This document shows, piece by piece, positions 8,126 through 15,681 of a stretch of DNA of 64,000 nucleotides. The position numbers and the translations under genes are program-made. The notes under the pieces were generated by a model. The model did not search any database, was not told the origin of the DNA, and was given only the letters and a program-made list of their open reading frames with translations. Each line of letters starts with the position of its first letter. The stretch's first letter is position 1. The stretch is taken from positions 496,001-560,000 of the forward strand of contig OY770025.1 in assembly GCA_963669435.1 (NCBI GenBank), given 5' to 3'. The DNA comes from CALJFL01 sp963669435 (GTDB lineage Bacteria; Pseudomonadota; Gammaproteobacteria; Pseudomonadales; Halieaceae).

Positions 8126-9079
8126 TCAAACCATCTGTGCCAGATGCTCGTGGTCCGTACCGCAACAACCACCTATGACACACAGCTGGTACTTTTCCTT
8201 CATTTCCCTGATCTGAGTCGCCAGCTGTGCAACATCGCCCCGATCAAGTTCAGTGCTGTTATCCAGTTCCTCGTGACTTTTGGCGGAAGCATTTGCCCTG
8301 AAACCCCTGAATCGCGATAACCAGGCCGCCTGTACATTGCTCGCCTGCTCCAGTGTGGGCATCAGGTGTGTGGTATGGGCGCAATTGACCATGTAAAAGA
8401 GTGGGGAGGAATTCGTTTCCCTGTCTACAGTTTCAATAAAGTCCCCCAGGGTACTCTGGTCTGGCAAACGGCCATCGGTTTCTACCGTGGGGGAAATTAT
8501 TACGGGTAATCCCGCGCTGGCAGCAGCCCGCGCAATACCAACAGACTCCTGCGCCGTGGTCATGGTGAGCGCGCACACGAGATCGACACCGGTATCCGCA
8601 AGCGCTTGCAGTTGGTCGCGATGGTAAGCGCAGGCCTCGTCAGCGGTTACGTCTGAATCGCTGACCTGGTAGCCATCCCCCCGCGGCCCGGTGTCAGCGA
8701 CAATGAGTACGGGGAACGACTCTGCGGTTATTTTGCTACTCGCGCGCCACTGCTCGACCGCTGTTCTTGCCAGCTCCACTGCACGCCGATTGATCACAGC
8801 CACCTCGTCACGAGGCCGCCCCAGCTTTTCGACAAAGTCACCGTGGGCACGCCATACCAGAACGTCCAACATCAAGCCGTAACCGCTGCTGGCGGCAGTA
8901 TCCAGAATGGGGTGAAGGTAATCCTCAACAAGTTTGTTCCATTCGGCTTCATTCTCATGGACCGCAAATGCACAGAACTCGGGCAAATCAAAGCCCTGCT
9001 GGAATACCAGGTAGGTCTCGGTACCCGCGTTAGTCAGGAAAGTTTTCTGGTCAAAAAGCTCAATCAGCGCTGCGCTCAT
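8126..9079 (-). CDS. homocysteine S-methyltransferase family protein
   Basis: The 317-aa protein is a single Pfam S-methyl_trans TIM barrel. It begins with LTNAGTETYLVFQQG and ends with VIGGCCGTDHEHLAQM, and the zinc ligands are visible as NCAH (about residue 228) and the adjacent Cys pair in GGCCGT. Enzymes of this type transfer a methyl group from S-methylmethionine or betaine to homocysteine without cobalamin. No other methionine-pathway gene is adjacent, so the methyl donor is open. A GGAGGA ribosome site supports the ATG. Confidence 0.88.
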   Translation of the reverse strand: MSAALIELFDQKTFLTNAGTETYLVFQQGFDLPEFCAFAVHENEAEWNKLVEDYLHPILDTAASSGYGLMLDVLVWRAHGDFVEKLGRPRDEVAVINRRAVELARTAVEQWRASSKITAESFPVLIVADTGPRGDGYQVSDSDVTADEACAYHRDQLQALADTGVDLVCALTMTTAQESVGIARAAASAGLPVIISPTVETDGRLPDQSTLGDFIETVDRETNSSPLFYMVNCAHTTHLMPTLEQASNVQAAWLSRFRGFRANASAKSHEELDNSTELDRGDVAQLATQIREMKEKYQLCVIGGCCGTDHEHLAQMV

Positions 9080-9128
9080 TCCGGGTCCTCCGTGCGAGTA
9101 TTAATCCGCGTCTGTTTAATCTTCGGTT

Positions 9129-9578
9129 TTACTCTGGCGTAACCGCCCTGGGCCCAGGTAGTTCCTTAACAAACAGTATTCTCTCCTGAGTACTACCAAA
9201 GTCGGAGACGCCCTTGACGCTGTAGCCGTTTTTAACCAGAAAGCGGATCATTTCGGGGAAGCGGTTCATGGTTTTTACCTCAATGGTATGAAAACCGCGT
9301 TTGGCTACTGCACTCTCTTGATAATCCAGTAATCGCTGTGCGACCCCAAATTTTCGAAAATCGGGTAATACACCGCCCAACCAACTGTAGAAAATCCGGG
9401 AATCTAAAGCATAGCCTATTTTAAAACCCACGAGTTTCTGTTCTAGCTCACAAACCAATATCAGCGCATCGTTACCCGCCCTGGACGCAAAAGCCGCGGG
9501 CGACAGGGGCCGGTTCAATTCAGGCACCGCTGTGAAGACGCCGTAGGCCTCCTCGATAGTTCCGGTTCTGATCTTCAC
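9129..9578 (-). CDS. GNAT family N-acetyltransferase
   Basis: The 149-aa protein shows the GNAT core: an LVCELEQKLVGFKIGYAL strand pair, WLGGVLPDFRKFGVAQRLLD (the Q/RxxGxG/A acetyl-CoA loop in a diverged R-K-F-G-V-A form), and a FHTIEVKTMNRFPEMIRFLVKNGY ending in the usual F-x-x-x-x-GY pattern. The substrate is unknown. The start codon is GTG with only a weak ribosome site. It lies between the SpoIIAA-like gene and the methyltransferase on the same strand. Confidence 0.82.
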   Translation of the reverse strand: MKIRTGTIEEAYGVFTAVPELNRPLSPAAFASRAGNDALILVCELEQKLVGFKIGYALDSRIFYSWLGGVLPDFRKFGVAQRLLDYQESAVAKRGFHTIEVKTMNRFPEMIRFLVKNGYSVKGVSDFGSTQERILFVKELPGPRAVTPE

Positions 9579-9610
9579 GAAACTAGGTTAGTAGTAACAA
9601 TGATCGCAGG

Positions 9611-9973
9611 TTAACCGGCCACCCACTGCTTCGCGGCGCCCAGCTCCGCGAAGGAGAAGTCCCTGATCTCTGCGCTCACGAAATGACTGGCTATCGCCTC
9701 GGCCACGGCCCCCACAGGCGAGTCGGTTGCGAATGCAATCCGGGATATCCGCCTGTGGTGGTCTCGGACAAACTTTAGATGTGCCGCAAGCGCTGCAAAC
9801 GAATCCCAGCCGGGGAAGGATTCGACGTGGATTACAATGCCCTTCAAGTTGCCGTTGCTTTCCAGGTAGGGATCGATAACCCGGGCTGCGGATGTGAAAT
9901 CCTCGGCCGTCAGTTCACCGTTGGGTTGAAGTATGGCGACGCCAATGCCCTCGTCTATCTCTACGCTTAGCAT
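9611..9973 (-). CDS. SpoIIAA-like (STAS) protein
   Basis: The 120-aa protein has the layout of the SpoIIAA-like family (STAS fold): MLSVEIDEGIGVAILQPNGE, then FTSAARVIDPYLE, GIVIHVESFPGWDSF, and a final SHFVSAEIRDFSFAELGAAKQW. This family occurs as stand-alone small proteins in marine gammaproteobacteria and may bind lipids or nucleotides; the role is unproven. An AAGGGG ribosome site precedes the ATG. Confidence 0.82.
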   Translation of the reverse strand: MLSVEIDEGIGVAILQPNGELTAEDFTSAARVIDPYLESNGNLKGIVIHVESFPGWDSFAALAAHLKFVRDHHRRISRIAFATDSPVGAVAEAIASHFVSAEIRDFSFAELGAAKQWVAG

Positions 9974-10054
9974 GATTTACCCCTTTCGCAACATAAAGCC
10001 AACATTATTCTGGACGGATTACTGTACCTACTGCAGCCGCGCATTGAGTACCTA

Positions 10055-10201
10055 CTACCCTGGCTCCCCCACCTGAAATACAAACTCCAGCGTGCTCCCG
10101 TGATAGTACGCCTTCACTCCCCAACACCCGGACTCGGGAAATTCGACCATCGCCGCGAGCTGAGGACCGCCCACCCAGGCAAAGCCTTGCACTATAGCCA
10201 A
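10055..10201 (-). pseudogene. possible short gene or gene remnant
   Basis: Between two clear genes, one minus-strand frame reads a protein-like 45-48 residue sequence containing IVQGFAWVGGPQLAAMVEFP and AYYHGSTLEFVFQVGEPG before a TAG. GC-rich third positions fit the neighbours better than the competing arginine-rich frame does. There is no ATG at the front, only TTG (10201) or GTG (10192), and no ribosome site. The frame stays open upstream into the next gene. It may be a decayed 3' end or chance; I do not recognise a family. Confidence 0.25.
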
Positions 10202-10236
10202 ACACTGCCTACCCCCTGTCTGCGCGGATGACGCTG

Positions 10237-10812
10237 CTATTGACCACCTCTGCCGAGCTGGTCACTCAGGTAGCGGGACTGATCCCTGATCTTGCGATAT
10301 TCAACGCGGGTCAAATTGCGCCAAGAGAACCAGGCGCCAACGGATAACAATATACAGGCCAGACTACCGAGGATTGCAATTTCGACAGGTTGTGCAAACA
10401 GCTCACTGCGCCGCCACAGGAATATATTCAAGGCCAGGCATATCAGCAACGTGTTCAATGCCCAACCCCGGCAAATTCGTAGCCTGCTGCGGCCATATTC
10501 GAGTAGGTCGGACAATGCCGGAGAGTTGATGAGTATGTTGCGCCTGGCATTGTAATACTCACCAGTGTCCTCAAAGTACTCTGCTTTCAGCGATTCTCCC
10601 CAGTACTTGTCGAACAGGTTGTCTGCAAGCCGGTCCGATATGATTCCCAGCACGTATATCACGGCCAGCGTCGGTATAGCCGAGCTAATCAGCAGCGTAT
10701 TATCGAGCTGGCTGAGGTCAAAACCAATGAACGCCCCGGCGAACAGGAGCAACCAGATGAATACACTGGCGCCGATTACAATCAGTTCGACAAATAAGCT
10801 GGTTGTGCTCAT
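10237..10812 (-). CDS. hypothetical four-helix membrane protein
   Basis: The 191-aa protein has four hydrophobic segments, at about residues 5-29, 38-58, 114-132 and 143-165, separated by a charged cytoplasmic loop (about 60-110) rich in Arg and Asp. The charged tail EYRKIRDQSRYLSDQLGRG is predicted to be helical. I recognise no family. The ribosome site upstream of the ATG is poor. The gene stands alone, with about 175 bp of noncoding sequence between it and the cupin gene upstream. Confidence 0.65.
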   Translation of the reverse strand: MSTTSLFVELIVIGASVFIWLLLFAGAFIGFDLSQLDNTLLISSAIPTLAVIYVLGIISDRLADNLFDKYWGESLKAEYFEDTGEYYNARRNILINSPALSDLLEYGRSRLRICRGWALNTLLICLALNIFLWRRSELFAQPVEIAILGSLACILLSVGAWFSWRNLTRVEYRKIRDQSRYLSDQLGRGGQ

Positions 10813-10988
10813 GAATGCGTGATTCCAAGCATTATCTGTGGCCTCTCGGCTACCGAAGGGGCGCAGTCATAAAACCATGGTATCAGTTTAGACCTTTTCT
10901 CCCCCGCGGTCTTTAACCTGCACAAGAGATACGCGGTACATACCATCGGCGCAAACAGACCCGCAGACCAGTTGACCGTACGCGGAAA

Positions 10989-11804
10989 TTAGTCTTTGCG
11001 TACGTGGTATTGACCGTCAGTGCGCACATACAGGGTCACTTCATCATTCCCTGCGGCGCTGATGGCGTGTGCAAAACTTCCTGAGGAACCAAAATAGCTA
11101 CCTGGAGCCAGTTCACGCTGCGGTGAAACACCGGAGTGAATCAACACACCGTCGATAACAACAGCCCTGAACTCATCCGCTGAAACACTCAGCTCACCGA
11201 CGAAGCCCGCAGGTACTTTGATCATCGCGCCATGCAACTCTCCGGCTACCGGGTCACCCCACAGGTAGGATAAAAAGACCTCGGAATCACCCCCAACCCT
11301 CTCGTTAGCCAGGCGCAACCAGACCAGGTTTAATGAATGCAGGTTTAAGGGTCGCTCACCATTATCGTGTGCCTGTTCTGTAGGCAGCACTCGATACGGA
11401 CCCCGATCAATCTCGATGAACGCGATGTTTGTACGGCCGTTGGCCGCTGTGATGTGAGAAGCTCCCGCCGGCTGGGTCCAGTATGATCCGGGCGGCATCC
11501 ACAGCGCTTCAGCCGCGGCATCATCGTTGTGCAACTCGCCTTCGATCACCACACCGCGGTAGCTCACGTTATGAATATGCTCGGGGGAGGAAAACCCTGG
11601 AGGGAACCGCAATAAGATTCCCGACGCAGTATTGTCGGTCCTGTCACCCCACAGGTCGGCGGCGGCCGGCCCTTTATCGCCTCTGGCTGGGTTCAGATAC
11701 CCCCATTGCAGTTCTTCCACAGCCCGTAACTGCGGATTCGCGTTCGCAATCGTATGTAGCATCACGCCGGACAACAAAACTATCGCAGTGACAAAAACAC
11801 GCAT
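10989..11804 (-). CDS. secreted double-cupin protein, DUF4437-like
   Basis: The 271-aa protein has an N-terminal signal peptide (RVFVTAIVLLSGVMLHTIANA) followed by two cupin domains. The first holds FPPGFSSPEHIHNVSYRGVV and MPPGSYWTQPAGASH; the second holds KVPAGFVGELSV and LAPGSYFGSSGSFAH. The first domain keeps the HIH-type metal ligands, while the second lacks most histidines, as is usual for DUF4437. The ATG at 11804, with AAGG upstream, is preferred to a TTG at 11822. The start region lies just past the stop of the SRPBCC gene, so the two are probably coupled. Confidence 0.8.
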   Translation of the reverse strand: MRVFVTAIVLLSGVMLHTIANANPQLRAVEELQWGYLNPARGDKGPAAADLWGDRTDNTASGILLRFPPGFSSPEHIHNVSYRGVVIEGELHNDDAAAEALWMPPGSYWTQPAGASHITAANGRTNIAFIEIDRGPYRVLPTEQAHDNGERPLNLHSLNLVWLRLANERVGGDSEVFLSYLWGDPVAGELHGAMIKVPAGFVGELSVSADEFRAVVIDGVLIHSGVSPQRELAPGSYFGSSGSFAHAISAAGNDEVTLYVRTDGQYHVRKD

Positions 11805-11815
11805 CTGTATAAACC

Positions 11816-12376
11816 TTACCAACCCCTTGAGTACAAAGGATGCGACCCGAACTGATCCTCTCGCACCGGCACACCAGTGGTTACGAAGGCCTGCAGACCT
11901 TTAAGGACACTTTCCAGGTAGCTGGCAATCACGTCACCGAACACCTTGTCGAGATAAGCCTGTCTTGCCTCCTTGGGCATACCCACCTTCAGATAGGGCG
12001 TGACGGCAATACTGAAACTCACACCATCCGCTGTGTTGGGTTCAATACGCCAGGAGACCTTCGCTGACTTGCTGGGAGGATTCGGGCCAATTTCCAGGTC
12101 GTAGCCGACGCCCTCGATCCAGTCGATGAAATCACGTTGAAACACTACCCCATTGTAATATTCGACCTTGTCCCGCACGCCGGTGCCTGGCCAGGATTCC
12201 ACCGGGTTGGCGGCACAGAACGGATGGAAGTTAGTAAGATTTCCCGCCTTCGATATCGCCGCCCAAACCGTTTTCGCAGGAGTGGCAATCGGAACAGCTC
12301 TTACAATCGGGTCTCCCGGCTCCAGCCCTGCCTGTTCCAGGCGTTGCATCCAGTTTGCTGAAACCTCTTTGTCCAT
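11816..12376 (-). CDS. SRPBCC (START-like) family protein
   Basis: The 186-aa protein fits the polyketide-cyclase/START-like helix-grip fold: RAVPIATPAKTVWAAISKAG and NLTNFHPFCAANPVESWPG near the start, VEYYNGVVFQRDFIDWIEG in the middle and a long C-terminal helix with YLDKVFGDVIASYLESVLKG. Such proteins bind hydrophobic ligands; the ligand is unknown. The ATG follows the stop of the upstream gene after one base, and the stop lies next to the cupin start, forming a three-gene coupled set. Confidence 0.78.
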   Translation of the reverse strand: MDKEVSANWMQRLEQAGLEPGDPIVRAVPIATPAKTVWAAISKAGNLTNFHPFCAANPVESWPGTGVRDKVEYYNGVVFQRDFIDWIEGVGYDLEIGPNPPSKSAKVSWRIEPNTADGVSFSIAVTPYLKVGMPKEARQAYLDKVFGDVIASYLESVLKGLQAFVTTGVPVREDQFGSHPLYSRGW

Positions 12377-12377
12377 A

Positions 12378-12869
12378 CTAGGCAGGCTTACTCATTACAC
12401 GTTCGTAAATCTGGTCAACTTCCTTTGAAAAACTGTGGATATACATAGCGCGGCTGCGCCCCCAAAAATCCCTGAACCCCGGGCTCAACATGTACATGTG
12501 GATATACTTGGTCATCGTCCTCCAGGTTTCTTCATCCTCTGCCTGCAAACCGCGCCGATACTGCGACTGCCAGGCCTGGATCAGTCGAGACCCACAGTAA
12601 TCGAAGCGCTGCCTATCCGTTTCATCAAGCAGATCTGGGTCAGCAAGGCCTTTAAACCAGAGCTCGGCAACGTCACGATTATTAATGATACCGCCCATCC
12701 AGTCCGCCAACTCCTCTGTCAGGCCCTCCAGTGACCTGGTACGCGCCGCCACCGCATCGGCCCTGAGCTGACGTGTATTTTCCCGAATCTGGACCGCAAG
12801 ATAGAGAAAGGTTGCAATAATGCCGATACCACCCAGAAAGTCGCCGATGTTTCCAAGGTCTTCCAACAT
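12378..12869 (-). CDS. hypothetical protein with one membrane helix, 163 aa
   Basis: The N-terminus (GNIGDFLGGIGIIATFLYLAV) forms one hydrophobic helix, followed by QIRENTRQLRADAVAARTRS and a helical soluble region rich in Trp and Arg. This arrangement is common in marine gammaproteobacterial proteins of unknown function often placed near SRPBCC or oxidoreductase genes. A GAGGT ribosome site precedes the ATG. The TAG stop is one base before the ATG of the SRPBCC gene, so the two are likely co-translated. Confidence 0.72.
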   Translation of the reverse strand: MLEDLGNIGDFLGGIGIIATFLYLAVQIRENTRQLRADAVAARTRSLEGLTEELADWMGGIINNRDVAELWFKGLADPDLLDETDRQRFDYCGSRLIQAWQSQYRRGLQAEDEETWRTMTKYIHMYMLSPGFRDFWGRSRAMYIHSFSKEVDQIYERVMSKPA

Positions 12870-12961
12870 AACTCACACCTCTTTCAGTAAACTATCGAAT
12901 TGTTTTTTAAGAAACGTGCCAGGTAACACCGCGTGGATGGCTAGAGACTTGCGATCAAAGA

Positions 12962-13231
12962 TCACTGGGGCTCCGCCTGCAATGTAAGCGACTCCTCCAA
13001 TCTTTGATGACTGAACCAGTCCTTTGACGTGACGGTGCATATTACAAGAATAGAATCGTGCTCCTCCCCCGCCCAGTGATACGAAAGCTCCAGGGCGTAG
13101 GACTTACCGTTGCCATCACAAACTTCGCGCCGGGTAGAGGTGTCTATATGCTCGGAAGCCACTGTGTAGCCCGCGTCGAGCACAACTTTCAGCTCGTTCT
13201 GGGCCAGGTTACGTGCCTGTGATCGGTCCAT
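12962..13231 (-). CDS. small hypothetical protein, 89 aa
   Basis: This is a compact mixed alpha/beta protein with no export signal: a helix (RSQARNLAQNELKVVLDAG), then strands ending in YALELSYHW and SILVICTVTSKDW. A GAGGT ribosome site precedes the ATG. No family is recognised. It is flanked by the P-loop kinase gene upstream and the 163-aa membrane protein downstream, with short gaps of about 50 and 90 bp. Confidence 0.62.
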   Translation of the reverse strand: MDRSQARNLAQNELKVVLDAGYTVASEHIDTSTRREVCDGNGKSYALELSYHWAGEEHDSILVICTVTSKDWFSHQRLEESLTLQAEPQ

Positions 13232-13279
13232 AGCTACCTCACCCTTCGAATCTCATAACCTGACTATATTCTAGCGCGC

Positions 13280-13885
13280 TCACGCCAACCTGTACGCCCA
13301 TTTACGCTCCAGATACACACAGATATCGCTGATGGACTTGTACGGATGCACAAACCGGTTATACGCCTGTAGCTCGCTCTCCTGCTGCTGAATAGATTCT
13401 TCTACGGTCATTTTCCGCTTGTTCAAGTCAGCTTCACGCCGGATTTCTACAAGCTGTTCTTCAGAGGCAAACAGAAAAATCGAAAGACCCAGATAAGGGG
13501 CAAGCAAAGAATGTGTAGCGTGAACACCCTCGACAATGAGAACATCGGTCGGTGACAGATAAGTAGCATGCGCTTTCCTCGCGCCAAGCGCATGGTCGTA
13601 CGTAAAGTACTCGATGGGGTTCCCGGCGAGCCAGGATTCTATATCGCTGACCGCCGCATTAAGATCACTTGCTCGCGGATCGTACCCGCTCAAACCCCTA
13701 CGCAAACGCTCCTGGCGAGGCAACAAATACGAATCGAGCCCCAGGCAGGTGGCGGACACATTCATTTGCCTGAGCCTGGATACAATATCTGCAGCCAAGT
13801 GAGATTTTCCCAGGTCTGCAGCTCCGGCTATAGCCACTATCCCTGGCGCCGTGGCAGCTACTTTTCTGGCTATCCAGTCTTCCAT
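13280..13885 (-). CDS. uridine kinase-like P-loop NTPase
   Basis: The 201-aa protein has a Walker A motif GAADLGKS (about residues 20-27) and a phosphoribulokinase/uridine-kinase style second block, LGLDSYLLPRQERLRRGLSG, with the Asp at the acceptor site. TDVLIVEGVHATHS follows as the typical kinase strand, with a lid region containing EIRREADLNKRKMT. It probably phosphorylates a nucleoside or small sugar, but the substrate is unknown. The ribosome site is weak. It forms a minus-strand run with the small genes around it. Confidence 0.78.
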   Translation of the reverse strand: MEDWIARKVAATAPGIVAIAGAADLGKSHLAADIVSRLRQMNVSATCLGLDSYLLPRQERLRRGLSGYDPRASDLNAAVSDIESWLAGNPIEYFTYDHALGARKAHATYLSPTDVLIVEGVHATHSLLAPYLGLSIFLFASEEQLVEIRREADLNKRKMTVEESIQQQESELQAYNRFVHPYKSISDICVYLERKWAYRLA

Positions 13886-13921
13886 ATTTCTATGGAATCA
13901 AATTTGGATCGATAGAGACAA

Positions 13922-14278
13922 TCAGCGTGGCGCTCGCTGCGCATCACCACTCGGACGGGTGCCCAGCTGTCGTTGTCGCAACAGTAGGTAAAGAGCAAAA
14001 CCAACCGCCACTCCAGGGACGATACCCAGCACCAGGCAGACCCATCCGTGTCGGATAGAAAGATTCCTCGCCTCATACCACACCCAAACAGCCAGAATGA
14101 CCCAGCAAACGATAACATCGGTGGAGTAACCGCTTGCGTAAGGGTTAACAAAACCTGCCGCGAATGCGCCAACAATATCTGGATCTTCGATAAGCGGGGG
14201 AACCACAACTACGCAGAAATAGGCGGAAAAAAATACCGCCAACGCGGCGGTAACAATTGTGAAGCGATGTTCGGTCAT
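13922..14278 (-). CDS. DUF2834-like membrane protein
   Basis: The 118-aa protein has three hydrophobic helices: about 7-27 (TAALAVFFSAYFCVVVVPP), 52-70 (STDVIVCWVILAVWVWYEA) and 80-102. The N-P-Y-A-S-G loop before the second helix and the WYEARNLSIRHGWVC segment match DUF2834 proteins, which have no known function. The ribosome site is weak. The gene ends 36 bp before the P-loop kinase start in the same direction. Confidence 0.72.
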   Translation of the reverse strand: MTEHRFTIVTAALAVFFSAYFCVVVVPPLIEDPDIVGAFAAGFVNPYASGYSTDVIVCWVILAVWVWYEARNLSIRHGWVCLVLGIVPGVAVGFALYLLLRQRQLGTRPSGDAQRAPR

Positions 14279-14399
14279 AGGATCCGATCGCCAAGGTTAG
14301 AATTCACTGATCTGCCCAACACGAACATTTCTTCATTTTGAGTTTGGATTATGCTTGGGCCCATCACTGGTCCATAATTTTACTCCGAAGCGAGCAATT

Positions 14400-14522
14400 T
14401 CACGGAGTCCTGATACGCCCGCCCTGGTAATCGATGACGAAGTACAATCCCAATGCCAAGGGCACCGCGAAGCCAGTTCCGTAAAGAAAGCCCTCAAAAA
14501 TCTTGCCGAAAATCTTCGACAT
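14400..14522 (-). CDS. 40-aa single-helix membrane peptide
   Basis: A short frame from ATG 14522 to TGA encodes MSKIFGKIFEGFLYGTGFAV, followed by a hydrophobic helix and a polar tail. The start has a GGAAAG ribosome site about ten bases upstream. The amphipathic KIFGKIFEG head followed by one membrane helix is typical of small inner-membrane peptides. Overlapping longer frames on both strands are arginine- or serine-rich and look spurious. The function is unknown, and expression has not been shown. Confidence 0.5.
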   Translation of the reverse strand: MSKIFGKIFEGFLYGTGFAVPLALGLYFVIDYQGGRIRTP

Positions 14523-14608
14523 TCTGATTGCTTTCCGTATGAAACATTGCGCCCCATTCATGGGGCGTGTAACACGTCCCGCCCAAGGAGCTATGCTGCC
14601 TCAGTTCG

Positions 14609-15013
14609 TTATGCATTTTCTGGTGCATGCTCCAGATACTGGGGCACGCCTTCAGGCATAACTTCCCAGCTCGCCTTAGAGCCAACAAAGATGTGCCGAC
14701 CAATTTCAACTTCTGGATCTTCGTTCAAGCAACCTAATGTCACTCCGTGAACCTCGTTCTGGTAGGTGCCACATAAAGTTGAACCGCATCGCTTACAAAA
14801 CTGAAGTCCAAAACCCTGCTGATTGGTATATGAAGTTATTAACTCAGAACCACAAAGCCAGCGAAATTCAGATGGATTCACCAAGGCATATGCTGATGCT
14901 TGAGCACTGAATGCTTTTCTGCAACGGGAGCAATGGCACGACCGGGCATCTCGAAGGCTGCCCCTGATCTCATACCTTATCTCGCCGCAAAAGCACTCAC
15001 CGGTTAACTTCAC
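14609..15013 (-). CDS. GFA family zinc-binding protein (second copy)
   Basis: The 134-aa protein repeats the GFA cysteine pattern: GECFCGEIRYEI, then CHCSRCRKAFSAQASAYALV, then FCKRCGSTLCGT. The GTG at 15013 is the likely start, because GGAG lies nine bases upstream, the length then matches the first GFA copy exactly, and the GTG overlaps the stop of the upstream membrane protein gene by four bases (GTGA). A longer reading from 15163 would add a poorly conserved extension that overlaps that gene in another frame. It is a paralogue of the protein at 7681-8085. Confidence 0.87.
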   Translation of the reverse strand: MKLTGECFCGEIRYEIRGSLRDARSCHCSRCRKAFSAQASAYALVNPSEFRWLCGSELITSYTNQQGFGLQFCKRCGSTLCGTYQNEVHGVTLGCLNEDPEVEIGRHIFVGSKASWEVMPEGVPQYLEHAPENA

Positions 15014-15303
15014 TGATTTCTCCAGGATGCATAACGCTCTCCAATCGCTCTCTTTAATAGGAAGATAGCCATCAATGTTGGCAGCAAGAAAACGTAAAGA
15101 ACCACCATAGAATGCCCATGATAGATCCCGAGTGCTACTAGTGCTATGGATACAAAAATCCATGCTAGCAAGCTCATCATCACGGGCGTCGTACCGAGAC
15201 GATCTTTGAGTGTGGGGTACGCAGATAGGACGGCATCGACTGACCAGTAGGCACCAACTGTTCCAAGAAGCATAAAACCGTAGAATGCGTGCTCGGCAGT
15301 CAT
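15010..15303 (-). CDS. small three-helix membrane protein, 97 aa
   Basis: Three hydrophobic segments are visible (about 6-26, 41-60 and 66-84), with a short basic tail (KRAIGERYASWRNQ). No family is recognised. The ATG at 15303 is preceded by AGG at a plausible distance. The stop codon is shared with the start of the second GFA gene (GTGA overlap), so the two are co-translated. This is the most upstream gene of the minus-strand block and faces the rimO operon across 378 bp. Confidence 0.68.
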   Translation of the reverse strand: MTAEHAFYGFMLLGTVGAYWSVDAVLSAYPTLKDRLGTTPVMMSLLAWIFVSIALVALGIYHGHSMVVLYVFLLPTLMAIFLLKRAIGERYASWRNQ

Positions 15304-15681
15304 TGTGGCAACCTAACAGTCTACTCTATGGAAAAAGGGCGTGTCTGCTGCTGACGGACATGCGCAGAGGCGAGAACGTGTTTCCATGTCAAATTCTTCC
15401 TTAAACTCAACCGGTTACAACACTTTACCCCGTGGTGGGCACGGCAATCAATGCGACATATGCCGTGTGCCCGACACTCACCAACTCAGCTTTCAGGCTC
15501 GGAGTCAGCCGGATAAATTATAGAAATCAGATATTTGTGCGCATAAACAAGTAGATCAAAGGCAGATTTCGCATGAAATGCAGGTTAATCCGTAAATCCA
15601 GTTAGGCAAGTTCCCGCCCCACCGGCAGCGCTGTATAATCCCGCTCCCCATATTGAACAGTCACCGGCGCGGTAGCTATAT
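15304..15681 (+). other. 378-bp intergenic region between divergent units
   Basis: The stretch separates the minus-strand block from rimO. It contains no convincing gene: a 60-codon plus-strand frame at 15341-15523 has no ribosome site and unusual composition. The last 70 bp contain a TATAAT hexamer that is the best candidate rimO promoter. A is relatively frequent between about 15520 and 15600. No terminator or riboswitch was recognised. Confidence 0.6.
15611..15639 (+). promoter_or_regulatory. candidate rimO promoter
   Basis: A perfect -10 hexamer TATAAT lies at 15634-15639. The best -35 at 17 bp spacing is TTCCCG (15611-15616), which is poor. Transcription would start near 15646, about 36 bp before the rimO ATG. 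The assignment rests mainly on the -10 box and its position. Confidence 0.4.

Noticed and set aside
14333..14557. 74-codon minus-strand frame
   Set aside because: It overlaps the 40-aa membrane peptide in another frame and reads as an Arg/Ser/Cys-rich shadow.
15341..15523. 60-codon plus-strand frame in the rimO upstream region
   Set aside because: No ribosome site, composition unlike neighbours, no similarity recognised.
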